Shown one piece after another: positions 47,533 through 59,434 of a stretch of DNA of 64,000 bases. The translations under genes and the position numbers were made by a program. How positions within the stretch are numbered: the stretch's first letter is position 1; every line of letters starts with the position of its first letter. This DNA is from Epichloe hybrida (taxonomy: Eukaryota; Ascomycota; Sordariomycetes; Hypocreales; Clavicipitaceae). The notes beneath the pieces are model-generated. The model saw only the letters and a program-made list of their open reading frames with translations. It had not been told where the DNA came from and did not search any database. Where the stretch lies: positions 62,001 through 126,000 of the forward strand of contig JAFEKR010000062.1 of NCBI GenBank assembly GCA_019022495.1. Reading direction: 5' to 3'.

Positions 47533-49931
47533 ACACTGCAGCAGCAGCAGCAGCAGCGAATTCGAGACGGAAATCCACCACGAGCACAACGGCGACGCCG
47601 AATAATGATAATGTAGGGGCTTCAAACGCTCCTGCGCCGCCGTTGTCGGTGTTCCTGACGAACTTGAGGCTACTTGATCTGGACTTGTTACCGGACTGGC
47701 CTGGCATTACGTTTGAGACGTTTGCGACGACGGGCGTGCAAGGGCAGAAGAGGAGGATACGGTGCGTGGAGTGGGTGTTGGTGAAGCTGTTTGGGTTATG
47801 GGATCCTGAGGAAACCTCTTTGGTGAGTGGTGCGAACTTATTGTCGTGAATGCATGGACATGATGTCCTTGGAAGATTTGGCGGACCTATCGTCGGGAAT
47901 ACATGGACACGAGCGTGTATATGGAAGATTTGGCGGACCTATCGTCATGAACACATGGACACGAGCATGCTGTCCATGGAAGATTCAGAGTAGAGTGGCA
48001 CGCAATCGCACGTCGGGGCTAACAGCAGGAGGCAGAAACTCGATCCGTTCTTCCCGCCCCACGACCAGATGCAATCAGTCAATTTGAGAGGTGCTCTCCT
48101 GCGAGCTCTAGACACGTTGAAAAAGAATGGGCTTCTAGGTCGAGACTCTGTCATACGAAAGACCATGCTTGACGACTGCAAAGGCGAACGGTTAGAAGAA
48201 GTCTTGGCCTATTTCTCTACGGCCGTGCTGAAAAGGGCCATCGAAGACAACATGAATGCTACCCGTGAGCATCCCCCCATTGCCGTGAACCTGGCACTTG
48301 AGAACAGGGGCTACGATGGCGACAATGCTGAGCTACGTGCCCTGAATCTGTCATACAGGGCCTCGTTGAGACGGTTTTTGGAACAAAAGGAGGAAACGAG
48401 AGCCATGTATCGCGACTTTGGGGATTTGCTCAGCATCAAAGAGCGAGGCGTTGTGCGCAGAATGGAAGCAGTTCGGGCAAGGGATGCTGAAGGCGGTCGA
48501 GATACGCTGTCAGATAATGCCAGGGAAGAGGTGCGTCGGTTGGTAAGGAACAACTGGTCTGGCAACGAAAAATGGATGGAAACTCTCGTCAGGGGCGATC
48601 CCAACTCCCAAGGAACGGGCTTGCTCGGCATGCCATTTGATAGAGTGTGGCGACGGGTTCAGCAGGGCCGCTTGGCTGAACTTGAGGAAAACTCGGGTGG
48701 CCTTCTGGAGCAGCTGGACAACAGGGTGGGATTGCAGAAAGATAGGTTGGCGAGGTGGAATACCTTCCGAGAGAGTGCTTTCGATCATCTGCCCGACACC
48801 GACGCCTCTGCCTCGCCATCGAAGAAGCGAGAGGCTGGGAAGAAACCAAACCGGGGGATTGACTTTCATTTTTCTGCGCACCTTGGTTTACAGGTGGGGG
48901 CCAATACATCCAAATCATCACTCGGAACGACAAGCCAGGGGGGAAGAAAATCATCAAAGGCATCACAGGGCTACGAGCATCTATTGACTGGGCTGAAAGA
49001 TGAGCTGGCGTGTATCAAAAGCGTCGATTCCACCGTTCTCGACTTCCTCGGTCGGACAGAATTCCGCAGGAGACGCCTCGAAGAGCCTCTCGGCGGCCAG
49101 TCGACAGAGTGTGGCGAGGCAGTTTCGGATGTCAGCGAACTCGAGGATGAGCCGCCCCCCTGCGAAGCCACCACGGGCCCCCCAATTCCTGTCGTCCGAG
49201 CCAACAGGACCAAACTGGACAGCTTGAGGCGACAGCATCCTGTCAAGCCGCGGATGCCGACCTCGGAAGTATTCAACCAGTCTTCTTCGACACAATCGTC
49301 GCTCTCGCCGCCTCGCGACGAGGAACCCCCCCTCCGCAAACAAGACTTCTCGTTCCTTCCCCCAACAAATGATTTCGAGGAGCTCGAGCCCCCCCCGTCC
49401 CCGACACAAAACATGGCAGACGACATACTCGAAGCGATGAACCAAGCGTCCCCCTCTCCCGTGAAACGTCCCAAACAACGCCCCACGCTATCCCTGGCTC
49501 AACGAACGCGCCTATCCATGGCAGGCAACCGCTTCCCGTTCTTGGACGAAGAACCAGATTTGCCCCTCGGACCTCTGGTTTCGCGGGACGAAGCTGGCCC
49601 AACACCACCCTCGGAGCCGGATACTCTGAAAGAAGATTGCGGGGCCATGGACTTGGTAAGCCGGACTCGTCTCAGCATGGCTGGCTTCGAACAGGCCCAG
49701 AGAAAGGCTCAGCAGGAGAGGCGTAAATCACTTCGTAGGAGCAAAGTCCAGCCCACCACCAGGAAAGAGGGCGACTATTTCCCCAAAGGAGAGGAGCAGG
49801 ACGGCCATGATCGCGAGGCGCTGACGCAGGAGTTGATCATGGAGGAGGACATGGAGGCCGTGTTCAAGTCGAGGCCGAAGATGCGGACAAGTCCGGCGGG
49901 GAGTCCGGTCAGGGAGTGGCAGGGTAGGTAA
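47496..49931 (+). CDS. HAUS6-like augmin subunit
   Basis: Two exons: 47496-47822 and 48036-49931, phase 0, about 740 residues. The N-terminal 250 or so residues match the HAUS6 N-terminal domain: VFLTNLRLLDLDLLPDWPG, then after the intron KLDPFFPPHDQMQSVNLRGALLRALDTLKKNG, LLGRDSVIRKTMLDDCKGERLEEVLAYFST. HAUS6 is part of augmin, which recruits gamma-tubulin complexes to spindle microtubules. The C-terminal half is disordered and contains a repeated RTRLSMAG motif (around 49505 and 49665). The intron is inflated by a tandem repeat. The match is to the N-terminal domain only; the tail diverges as usual. Confidence 0.85.
47853..47993. repeat. About 50-bp tandem repeat inside the augmin gene intron
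   Basis: Nearly three copies starting at 47853, 47902 and 47954 share CATGGACA near the start and GGAAGATTTGGCGGACCTAT. The array makes up most of the 213-bp intron (47823-48035). Confidence 0.85.
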
Positions 49932-50168
49932 ATGCCGTATGAATAATGAGTTGAAACATGACCGAGTTTGAAAAAAAAAAAAAAAAAAAAAAAAAAGGGC
50001 CCGTTCGTTTTTTTTCTTGCGCCTCGAATTTGTTAATGTATCTGCTGCCAGTTTACAGTCAGTTTCCACAACATCCATCGTTGACCCTGACCCCGTCAAA
50101 ATGTGCGTTTCTCCCCTACATATGGTACATGCTCTACTATCTTGCTGCAACTTCGCCTAAAGGTACGA

Positions 50169-50565
50169 CTACCACCCCTGCGTCTTCAGCTCAAACACCC
50201 GTCTAACGGCTGCCCTGAAGCCCTTCTTGAACCTCGCTCTCCACCGCTGACTCCTCAGCCTCTTCTTCTTGAGACCCTTTCTCTCGTGGAACTTTTGCGA
50301 GTGATACTTGTTCTTGATCTTCTGGGCGCGGCACATCTTGTCCAGCACGCTGAGGGCAACCATGGGCGTCGGCGCAGACCGCGGCGTGAGCTTGTCCTTT
50401 ATGAAGACGGTGCGGCCGGCGACAGCCTTGGCGTGTATCTTGGGTCGGTCAAGCGGGTTGCTGATCCCGTAGACGCGCCCGTAGGCGGCTGACTTGTCCG
50501 AGATGATGTTTGCAATGTCGATCAGGGGCCTGGTATCGACGGCGTTGTAGGCGTAAAAGGGTTGC

Positions 50566-50596
<31 letters not shown>

Positions 50597-50909
50597 CTGC
50601 GGTCGCTTCGCCCGCGGACTTGGACGGTGGTGGTGGTGGTGGCGGCGGCGGAGGAGACATGTCTGCGTCGGGAGGCACTTCTGCGCCTGACCTTGACCTT
50701 GGCGCGCGAGAGGAGGATGAGCTTTCTCCTTCTTTGGGCTGTGCCGGCTCGGCGGGGACGTAGTTGCCGACGAGGGGATTCGAGCGAGCCGGTCCCGGTC
50801 GAGAGGGGTCCTTGTCGCGGGACGAGGGACCGTTTGAGCGCGCGATCCGCAGGGGAATGGCTGTAGAAAAGGCTCGTGTGGGCGAGGCCATGGCCATTCG
50901 GCCGAGCAT
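50169..50909 (-). CDS. mrp21: Mitochondrial small-subunit ribosomal protein bS21m
   Basis: Single exon, 246 residues, ATG at 50909. The C-terminal third is the conserved bS21 domain (APTPMVALSVLDKMCRAQKIKNKYHSQKFHERKGLKKKRLRSQRWRARF, seen from about residue 175). The N-terminus looks like a mitochondrial presequence (basic, no acidic residues, STAIPLRIAR). Between them is a long low-complexity linker with a proline run (near residue 90) and a Gln run from CAA/CAG repeats (about 105-117, encoded at 50560-50595). Fungal MRP21 proteins do carry long N-terminal extensions. It is divergent from the splicing-factor gene, sharing a 667-bp promoter region. Confidence 0.93.
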
Positions 50910-51576
50910 GGTGCTGGTGTACCTCGTTGCGGCCCTGTTGTAAAGTTGTGAGTGAGAACTTTTGCTTGCTTGGTACGATGGAACTGGGACGTCGAGAAAG
51001 GGGGGGGGGGGGGGGCCTCACATTTCGTGCGGCTGCCGAGCGCAGCGGGCTGTCGCGGTTGAGGCCAAGTTGATGGAAGGACACCCGATCTTGAGAATTG
51101 TCAATAATACGGAGAGCTTCCTTTGTTCGGGCAAACTTTCCAGCTCGCGCGGCAAATCTACAAATGCCCGGGACCGGAGCAATGTTGATACGATGCACAA
51201 GGAAGGGGTGGGTTTTCCAATCATCGACCTGGTTGGTTGGTGGAGTGGGCAAGCTTGCCAGGGGCTCCACTGAAATGGCCTGGTGGTTCGTTTGTGGATT
51301 GGCCGGACAAGGACGAGGCTGGTGGAAGCTCTTTTTCGGAGAGGCAAGTCACAATCTTTGCTCCAGCAAACGGCGTGAACAGAATCATTCGTCAACACGG
51401 CTGATCTCGACGACGGGAACCCTGCTTACGCAATCTTAAGTCTGACTCGAATATTCGACCCCCCCCCCCCCCTACGCGAGTCCAGGTTGCCAAAGATCCA
51501 CACACGACGAAACTAAAAGAGCATCTGCCGGGTCGATATTTTCTTAACAAAGCTTTCATTGCGGCAACAATTCGGC
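50910..51576. promoter_or_regulatory. Divergent promoter region bS21m / RBM25-like
   Basis: The 667 bases between two divergent start codons. Contains G-run 51001-51015 and C-run near 51462-51474. No TATA box is clear. Confidence 0.4.
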
Positions 51577-54074
51577 ATGTCATACAACCAGTACGGGGGT
51601 CAGTTATATCCATGAGCTTTGTCAGAGTGACAGAGTGTCTGACTTGATTTATTAGGAAACCCCTACGGCATGCCGCCTGGTTATGGCGGTGGTTATGGCG
51701 CGCCGCCGCCCGGTAAGAATGCGCCGCCCGGGTTAGGTATGACGACCAGCACAGTCCGATCTATTCTGCGAAACTACTGCTAAACTCTTTGACAAACTGT
51801 AGGAGCTCCTCCTGGGATGGCTGCCCCTCCGGGCATGAGCGCTCCTCCAGGTATGCAGCAGGCAAACGCTCCCCGATCTGGGCGTCCGGGCGGCTTACCC
51901 GCCAACTTTCAGGCTCCCGCCAACATGCCCAATATCAACTTCAACGCCCCCGTTATTCGATTAGGGACAAGTGCGCCCGCCACCGAGGGTGGACGCGGCG
52001 ATCGATCACAGTCTTCTGGCGGCGGTGGTGGCCGACCCGGCGTCGGTATGGAACGCGGTTCGGAACAGAGTCGAGGTGCTGCTGCCAGGGAAACCGTCCA
52101 AACTCTAGTACCCCCGACAAATGATGAGCGGCTGCGAACGATTATGCTTCATCAGATACCTGATGGTGTCTGCGGCGACGACGGAGTTCGGAAGCTGTTG
52201 GGTTCGATTGGAGCTCTGCGCAAGTGGGAATCTTTTGCAAGTGTGATGGACGAGCATAAAGGCACCAGGTTCGGATTTGCCCTATTTGAAGACGCGAATT
52301 CACTGTTCAACGCTGTCAAGTTACTTTATGAACAGAACGTAGAGGTCCCGGTTCACCGTCAAACCGGTACGAAGGAGCCCGCGCCCGAGGACGATAATTT
52401 CGAAGGGTTTGCGAAGAGAAAGCTTGAAGTCGCTGTTGATCCTGCTACCCTCAAACACGTCGAGTCGTTTGAGGAGAGAAGGGCAGACGATGTAGATGCC
52501 GCGGGCAGGCTCGAAAGCGCGAAAGCAGAGCTGAAGCGAGCTCTCCGAGACTTATTCTACCCTCCCCTTAGTAATGGCACCGATGTCGACGGGGATACTG
52601 CGATGAAGAATGGCGTAGACGAGAATGTGGAAGTGGTCAATATCCCCATAGCGCAAGAGGACGAACTTGCGGACATCCCCGCTGAAATGCGAGAGGTGGT
52701 CGCAGGAGAGATTGCCGCCTTTCGAGAAAGAAGCAACCAGCGCGACTTGGAACGTTTACGAAAAGAAGAGGAGGCGGAGGAGATGGAGAGGCGGAGAAAT
52801 GGGTCGTCACGCCAGACAGCAGGTGCGAACAACATACCCCTGGGACCAAGGGGCGCGGTGCCGAACGCGCCGTCTGGACCACGAGGTCAGAACGGTGCGT
52901 CTAAAGGAGTGTCATTCGTCAATGGAGAATTCGGCATTAATCGCGCCGAGGAGGAGTCTGATGCCAGCGACGAGGAAATCCACCGGAGACACACCCAGGG
53001 CCAGGAAGCGGACGATGAGAGGGCGTACATGGATGCTGAGCGTAAATGGGGAAACCGCGAACGTTCCAAACAGTCTGCGCTCGACAGGGAACAAGACCGC
53101 GAGGAGCAAGAAGCCGAGTCGGAGCAGCGCAAGAAGGACGAGCAGCTGGAGCGAGAGAAGTCATGGAACGACGAGCGCGAGGCAAGTCGCAAGTCGCATC
53201 CTTACTATCGCGACCATGGAACCTGGGCCAGGAAACGAGGGCTGGATCGGGCAGACGAGGAGAGCAAAGACGACGCGGACCGACGAGCAGAAAACGAGGA
53301 ACGTCGGAGAGAACAAGCGCAGATGGAGAAGGCCCGGGGCATGGCTGATTCATTCTTGAACCAACAAGCAGAGGAGCTGGACCGACGTGAGGCTGCCACA
53401 GCCGCTGCCGCTGCCGCTGCCGCTGCCGCCCCCCCCCAGCCGTTCAAGCTGTCACTCGGTGCCGCTGCACAAAAGGCGCAGGCCTCGAGGGGGCCCCAGC
53501 GCCGCACCATTGCAGAAGTCGAAGGCCTGCTGGACGACGAAGACACGGAGCAACTCAGCAAGCGCACACTTGTCCCCATCCAAATGGAGCCCATAACCGG
53601 CGCCGCCGCCATGTCCGAAGAGGAGATTTCCCAGGCCGTCCGGGCGCTGGCGCAGGAAATCCCATCGGAAAAGGAAGGACTGTGGAACTGGGAGGTCAAA
53701 TGGGACTACATGGACGACTCGGTCGTGCGAGAAAAACTGCGGCCGTTTGTCGAGAAGAAGGTGGTCGACTATCTCGGCGTGCAGGAGGAAATGCTGGTGG
53801 AAGCCGTGGAGGAGCACTTGCGAAGGCATGGCACCGCGGCGGCACTGGTGGAGGAACTCGAAGGGGCAAGTGTTTTCTCACCCAAGTCTCACCCTCTCCT
53901 CTCCTCTCCTCTCCAATGCCGTGATCCGACACGTGGCTTGCTACGACGGAAGTCGGGAACTACTTTGCTAACAACTTGTAGGCACTGGACGAAGACGCAG
54001 AAGATCTGGTCAAGAAGCTGTGGAGGATGGTGATTTTCTTTACGGAAAGCGAGAAGCGAGGACTGCAAGCGTGA
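51577..54074 (+). CDS. RBM25/Snu71-like splicing factor with RRM and PWI domain
   Basis: Four exons: 51577-51598, 51656-51712, 51803-53865 and 53982-54074, total 744 residues. The start MSYNQYGGNPYGMPPGYG is followed by Pro/Gly-rich repeats (APPGM), an RRM (about 125-215), a long charged Glu/Arg/Lys coiled-coil region with DRE repeats, an Ala run near 605, and a C-terminal PWI domain (about 650-744: KEGLWNWEVKWDYMDDSVVREKLRPFVEKKVVDYLGVQEEML). This is the RBM25/Snu71 layout, a U1 snRNP-associated factor that helps choose 5' splice sites. The last intron uses a GC donor (GCAAGT at 53866) with a normal TAG acceptor; the frame and the PWI ending prove it. Stop at 54072-54074. Confidence 0.92.
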
Positions 54075-55590
54075 TTCTATTCTTGCCGGTCGAGATGCAG
54101 GAAGGTAGGTTGGGGGGGGGGGGGGAACGGACGATGGGCACAAGCACAGGTGCTTTTGGAGAGAGAAAGAGGCGCGTGTCACAGTGTGTGTTAATTTCCT
54201 ATTCTTATTCCCATCATTGCAGAGGCCGTGATCCCGGCCGTGGTGCATATCAAGAGAGTGTAATTTATGAGGAGCAGGGGACATGGGGAAAAAAAAAATC
54301 ATGGAGTTTTCTAAATCAGTCTGTACGAAGGGACGCTGCGTGTGTTGAGCAGGGGGCGAGGTTTTTTTTTTTTTTTTTTTTTGGGACGGGCACCGAAATC
54401 CCCGGCTTCATATCGCGCGGCGATGGATAGAAGAGCAGAAGGTAGAAGAGCCGTTTGTGCCAAGGCATCTCTGACCCGGGTTGATTCCCTCATGTTCGTT
54501 TCAGGACGGGAAGGCGGCTCCACCCCCGGATCAAAAGGGTTCAGGGCGCCCATGATAGGAACAAGGGCTCGACTACTTACTTGCATGTCTTGAGTTACAT
54601 GCGCGGGCTTGACTCGTTCAAATCGACGGGGACAGAAGAAGAAGAAGGCTCGGAGCGATGGGAGATGATTCTCAGCCGTGGCCACGGTCATGCACGACAC
54701 GACGGTTGCTCCTCCAGTATTTCCATTTTCCAATCCCCCGGTCCCCGGTCCGTGATGGAGCGAGAACCGACGTCGACGCGGGCCGGCCCCACATTGCCAT
54801 TGCCAGGTCAGGTCCCCCGACCTCAACACAGTTTCAACAATATGTAGTCGAGCCAGGCCGCGGCGTCGTCATCTGCAGACCAGCTCAACAAGCACGAGGT
54901 CAGGGAAGAGAGCAAAAGGGGGGCTGGCTGGCTGGCTGGCTGACTCATTTCGCTCCGGGTGGGGGAATAAACCCCACGGACGGTGCTTCCGCGATGCGCC
55001 GTAATACTGCATCTGCATCTGCCGAGGGACTTGTCGAGGAAGCGGAGGACATTACGGACTCTACTCCGTAGGACTTGTACATAGCTGGGCTTAGCAGCAA
55101 GGCGGCGTGGCGTTCTAAACAGAGAAGGGGGGGGGGGGCCTGCGGGAGGGACGGCAAGGCGATATGTGACGGGCAGGGATTGAGAAATTTGTAAAGACCA
55201 TGTTCTCTCGTAATTCTTGCCTGGCCGTCACGTTGTGTACGAATCTCTTGCCCTCCCGGGCGAGACATGCATGATGCGCGCCCGCGCCCGCGCCCGCATC
55301 TCCATCTCGAGCAAATGACCATGGCGAGAACTTGGCCCATGACTGCGTCCGCTGTTTCACCGGCGACCTACATACCTCTTGGGGGGAAGAGTCGCACAAT
55401 GCCCCCGACGACGTGGCAGCCCGCAGATTTCTCCATTTCAAAAAAAAAAAAAAAACATGTCATCACCAAGTATTGTCCTCGAAACTTTCCACACCTCATT
55501 CCGCGTGTCTGCCGTGAAGCCAAAGTGCGGAACACAACGAGATTGACTCACCACCTCTGCTTTTTTTCCCGCTCGCGCGATACGAGAGCA
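54075..55590. other. Spacer between splicing factor and DUF2235 genes
   Basis: No gene is supported. Holds a probable 3' UTR intron (54104, GTAGGT, to about 54221, TTGCAG), a G-run at 54112-54124, a T-run at 54362-54382, a GGCT array at 54922-54941, a palindrome half near 55062-55070, a G-run near 55128-55138 and a GCCCGC array near 55277-55296. Confidence 0.5.
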
Positions 55591-57666
55591 ATGGCGGACG
55601 GACTCCTGGGTCCTCGGTCGGCGGACGGTCCTGGCAACAGGCGGGATCATGTCTCTTCAGTAGATGCCTCGCTCGGAGCAGCGAGCCCCAGGGCCAGAAG
55701 TCCCAGGGCCATGAGCCCCTTCTTAATCAACATGGCGAACAAGAAGGAGGTGGAGAGGCCGCCCAGGAAGCTGATCTTGTGCTTTGACGGAACCGGGAAT
55801 AGGTTTCACGGCGACGAAAGCGATAGCAATATTCTCAAAATCTTTCGCATGCTTGATCGGTCTGCTGACGACCAGTACCATTATTATCAGCGTGAGTTGG
55901 GTGAATACGTTTTTTTTTTTTTTTTTTTGCCCCTGTGGCAATTACAGCAGTAAGGAAGACGATTTGGCACTGATCTTTTTTACACCGTAGCCGGCATCGG
56001 CACCTACGTGATATCGGATTCCCTCTCGCACAGCGGCCTTCGCACACGTATCAGATCTTGGTATCAAAAGGCCAAGGACTCGGCCATTGGCTCATCGTTT
56101 GATCAGCATGTTGTCGGCGGCTATCGTTTCTTGATGCGCTTCTACCAAACGGGCGACGAGATGTACATGTTTGGCTTTAGTCGCGGGGCCTACATTGCGA
56201 GATTCCTCGCTGAAATGCTCGACTATATCGGGCTTCTTTGCCACGGGAACGAGGAGATGGTCAAGTTTGCTTGGAAGGCCTTTGCGCAGTGGCAGCGTAG
56301 GAAGCCTGCTTCTAAGGATGATGATGATGATGACGACGGTGAGGAGGACGCCGGGGAAGACGAGGAGACCAGGAGGATGTACAACTACATGAAGGGATTC
56401 CGGGAAACCTTCTCCAGACCAGTTGGTCGTATCCGATTCCTGGGACTGTTCGATACTGTCAACTCCGTCCCGCAATTCGAGACGGCGTGGATGCAGAGGA
56501 GCAAGTTTCCCTACACTGCTCGTTCGAGCGCCCGCGTCATCCGGCATGCGGTCAGCATTGACGAGCGACGCGCCAAATTTCGCGAGGACCTGATGTATCA
56601 GAAAGCGCCCAAGCACCAGCACCATGCTCACAAGCACCGTCACCATATGGGTGAGATGATGGATCGGGCGTGGAAAAGCATGGATCACACGCACGCCCCT
56701 GGTCGAGCTGATGCGCCTGAGGGCAAGGAAACGCATCGGCAGGACTTCGCCCCATATCGAGCCCGATTCGGGTGCCGCCAGCGAATGGTACGTGGCGCTC
56801 TCGTGGACAGGGGCAGGGAGACGGACAACATGTCGTGTTCGGATGCGTCTCAGTGGGACGGGGAACTGGAGGACTGGAGGGACGAGGACCAAGACATCAA
56901 CGAGGTCTGGTTTGCCGGAGGTCACGGTGACATCTGCGGCGGGTGGGAGGCTCTGGATGACCGCAAGAGTGCGAGCCACGTTCCTCTGGCCTGGATGGTC
57001 CGTGAAGCGATCAAAGCAGGTCTTGCATTCGACGTGGCCAATGTGACGGACATGGGATGTCAAGACGTGTTCGACAACGACATTCGACGGGCCAGCAGAC
57101 CCGCCATTCAAGTGCAAGATGAAGCAGGACATGTCCGAGACGGGCTCCGAGACGGGCGGCAGAATAGCCAGTCAAGCCCAGAGATGGAGGGAAGCGAGGT
57201 CAAAGGCAAGCGTCTCGCGCAAGAGACGACGCCAACATCACCATTCCACGACATGATGCACAGAGCCCACACGTCGCGCATCCACGACTCTCTCGAATAC
57301 GGAGGAGGGCTGGGGCCCATGGCCGTCACAGCCTGGAAGCTCATGGAATACCTCCCCTTTCGACGCATGGACTTGCAGCCAGACGGGTCGTGGAAACCGA
57401 TTCGATGGCCCCTGCCGTGCGGCGAAACCAGAGACATCCCAGATGATGTGCGGGTTCACGGCAGTGTCCTTCGCAGGATGAAGGAGGATGAGACGTACAG
57501 GCCGGGCAACCTGATCATCGGAGGTGGCGGGCGAGGTGTACGAAGAGCGAGGCCAGAGGATGGAACCGGCGACTGGATCTGCATTGCTGAGCCTGGCGAT
57601 GCAATCGGAGAGATCTGGTCCAAGAAACCGAGGGGAACCAACGGCACGAATGGTGTTGGGCACTGA
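55591..57666 (+). CDS. DUF2235-domain hydrolase-like protein
   Basis: Two exons: 55591-55891 and 55991-57666, about 658 residues. The intron (99 bp) contains a long T-run. The sequence starts with a disordered region and then has the DUF2235 core: RPPRKLILCFDGTGNRF, HYYQPGIGTYV across the junction, and FGFSRGAYIARFLAEML (GxSxG-type nucleophile elbow, residue about 165 in this frame), then WFAGGHGDICGGW near the C-terminal core, as in Tle1-type phospholipase effectors and fungal relatives. The catalytic Ser, Asp (DTVNS block) and His (GGHGD) are all visible. Unusual features are an Asp run (SKDDDDDDDGEEDAG) and a His-rich insertion (HQHHAHKHRHHMGEMM) between the catalytic blocks. No signal peptide. 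Function in fungi is not known. Confidence 0.88.
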
Positions 57667-58129
57667 GTAGCGGCCGTTCGTGTTGTTGAAGAAGAGGAAA
57701 TGGAGGAAATTAACTAGTAATCCGTAGGCCAATTCTCAATTTCTGAAAACTGACAGCGATGAATGAAGCAGTCGTGCTGTAAAACTTTTGCAAAGACTTC
57801 AAATGCTGCATCATCATCATCACGTCGCCGCGTGTGGGTGCACGTGATGAGTGCACCCGGTGGATAGCCAGGATAGGTTTGATTGGGTGGGGCTTCCAAA
57901 GCAATCTTTACGCCCAGCCAGCTGCTTGTCAGCTTCAGCAACAACAACTACAACTACCAAAAAAAAAAAAAAGGCCCAGATCCATCCGACCGCTTCTCTC
58001 CTCGCCTTTTCTCGCCGCCGAACCCCTGTCGATACGCTGTCAGACGCTGTCAATGGCACAGATCCCTTGTTGGTCCTTTTCAATCGCGGCCGTATTTCTC
58101 CACTCGGCTGGCTCGAGTTCTTCGCCAAG
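57667..58129. other. Spacer and 5' region of the dehydrogenase gene
   Basis: Includes palindrome half TAATCCGTA (57718-57726) and an A-run at 57960-57972. The part from about 58020 reads in frame with the following gene and looks conserved, so an upstream exon may exist. Confidence 0.5.
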
Positions 58130-59434
58130 ATGCCCATTCCTTTCATCATGTATGTCATAAGCAATGGTCCTCCCGACTGGCTGCGCGACAATGCCTACAC
58201 CATCATGGCCGTCACAGCAACCATAGCCTCGCTGTACTTTCTGAAAACATGGACCTCTGGTGCCGTAAACACGGCCGAGAAGAATCTGCATGGAAGGGTC
58301 ATCATGATGACCGGCGGCACATCAGGAATAGGTGCCATGGCAGCCCAAGAGATGGCAGCCCGAGGCGCACAACTTGTCCTCTTGACGCAGGCCCGACCGT
58401 CGGACCCCTTTCTCGTCGAATACATACAAGACCTGCGCGACCGGACCAACAACCAGCTCATCTACGCCGAGCAGGTCGACCTCTCGAGCTTGCACAGCAT
58501 CCGAAAGTTTGCCACCAAGTGGATCGACAATGCGCCGCCGCGAAGGCTCGACATGATTGTTCTCTGCGCAGCGACAGCGGCGCCGCCCGGGAGCAGGAGG
58601 AGGGAAACCAAGGACGGCATCGAGGAGACGTGGATGATCAATTACCTGGCCAACTTCCACCTGCTGAGCATCTTGAGTCCAGCAATCAAGGCTCAGCCGT
58701 TCGATCGGGACGTTCGCATCATCATGGCAACTTGCTCCTCATACATCGCGTCACCTTCGCTGAGGGAAGCCGTCGGGGAGGAGGAGGAGGAAAACTGGTC
58801 ACCTTATGCTGCGTATGCGCGAAGCAAACTCGCCCTCATGGTGTTCGGGCAGGCGCTTCAGAAGCATCTCGACACTTACAAGCGGCCTGACCAGCTGCCC
58901 ATGAACGCCAAAGTCATTTTCGTTGACCCGGGCCCGAGCCGCACGCCGGGTACGCGGCGCTGGCTGACGAGGGGGTCCCTCCTTGGTTTGGCCATCTACC
59001 TGGCCGGCTATTCGCTTCCCTGGCTCCTGCTCAAATCTCCCTTCAGAGGCGCGCAATCTTTTCTCCATGCAGTCATGGAGTCTGGACTCGCTGTCGGCCA
59101 TGGAGGAAGACTGATCAAGGAGTGCATGCAGGTAGACTATGCTCGCAGCGAGGTCAGAGACGATGAGGTCGCCAAGAAACTATGGGAGGACAGTGATGCG
59201 CTGATCGAGCGTGCGGAAAGGGCATCGGCGAAAGCCAGGGCACTGGAGAAAGTCGCGGAGGACAAGGAACACGAACGGAAGCGGGAGCAGGAACGGATCG
59301 ACGAGATCGATGGACTGGTCGCGACAATTAGAAAGGGCAAGCAGAAGCAGAAGCAGAAGCAGAAGCCGAAGCAGGAGCAGAAACAAAGTGGCGGGGGAAA
59401 AAACAGCACAAGCAAGACTGAGCCTTCTAACTAG
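58130..59434 (+). CDS. Membrane-associated short-chain dehydrogenase/reductase
   Basis: Single exon from ATG 58130, 434 residues. A hydrophobic segment lies near residues 24-44 (AYTIMAVTATIASLYFLKTW). The Rossmann motif TGGTSGIG is near 65, a Ser at ATCSSYI near 205, and the catalytic YxxxK as YARSK near 228. The family is like the fungal retinol-dehydrogenase-type SDRs. The C-terminal end is a Lys/Gln tail (KQKQKQKQKPKQEQKQ). Upstream of the chosen ATG the frame reads FNRGRISPLGWLEFFAK, which looks conserved but has no ATG, so a first exon may be missing from this call. The substrate is unknown. It is convergent with the chitin deacetylase gene. Confidence 0.85.
   Translation: MPIPFIMYVISNGPPDWLRDNAYTIMAVTATIASLYFLKTWTSGAVNTAEKNLHGRVIMMTGGTSGIGAMAAQEMAARGAQLVLLTQARPSDPFLVEYIQDLRDRTNNQLIYAEQVDLSSLHSIRKFATKWIDNAPPRRLDMIVLCAATAAPPGSRRRETKDGIEETWMINYLANFHLLSILSPAIKAQPFDRDVRIIMATCSSYIASPSLREAVGEEEEENWSPYAAYARSKLALMVFGQALQKHLDTYKRPDQLPMNAKVIFVDPGPSRTPGTRRWLTRGSLLGLAIYLAGYSLPWLLLKSPFRGAQSFLHAVMESGLAVGHGGRLIKECMQVDYARSEVRDDEVAKKLWEDSDALIERAERASAKARALEKVAEDKEHERKREQERIDEIDGLVATIRKGKQKQKQKQKPKQEQKQSGGGKNSTSKTEPSN

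Noticed and set aside
48894..48968. Possible 75-bp intron in the augmin gene (GTGGGG...CACAG)
   Set aside because: It is a multiple of three with no stop, so the frame is kept either way, and the donor is weak.
54311..54829. Minus-strand open frame of 172 codons in the 54-55 kb spacer
   Set aside because: It runs through a homopolymer, has no family resemblance and no good start.
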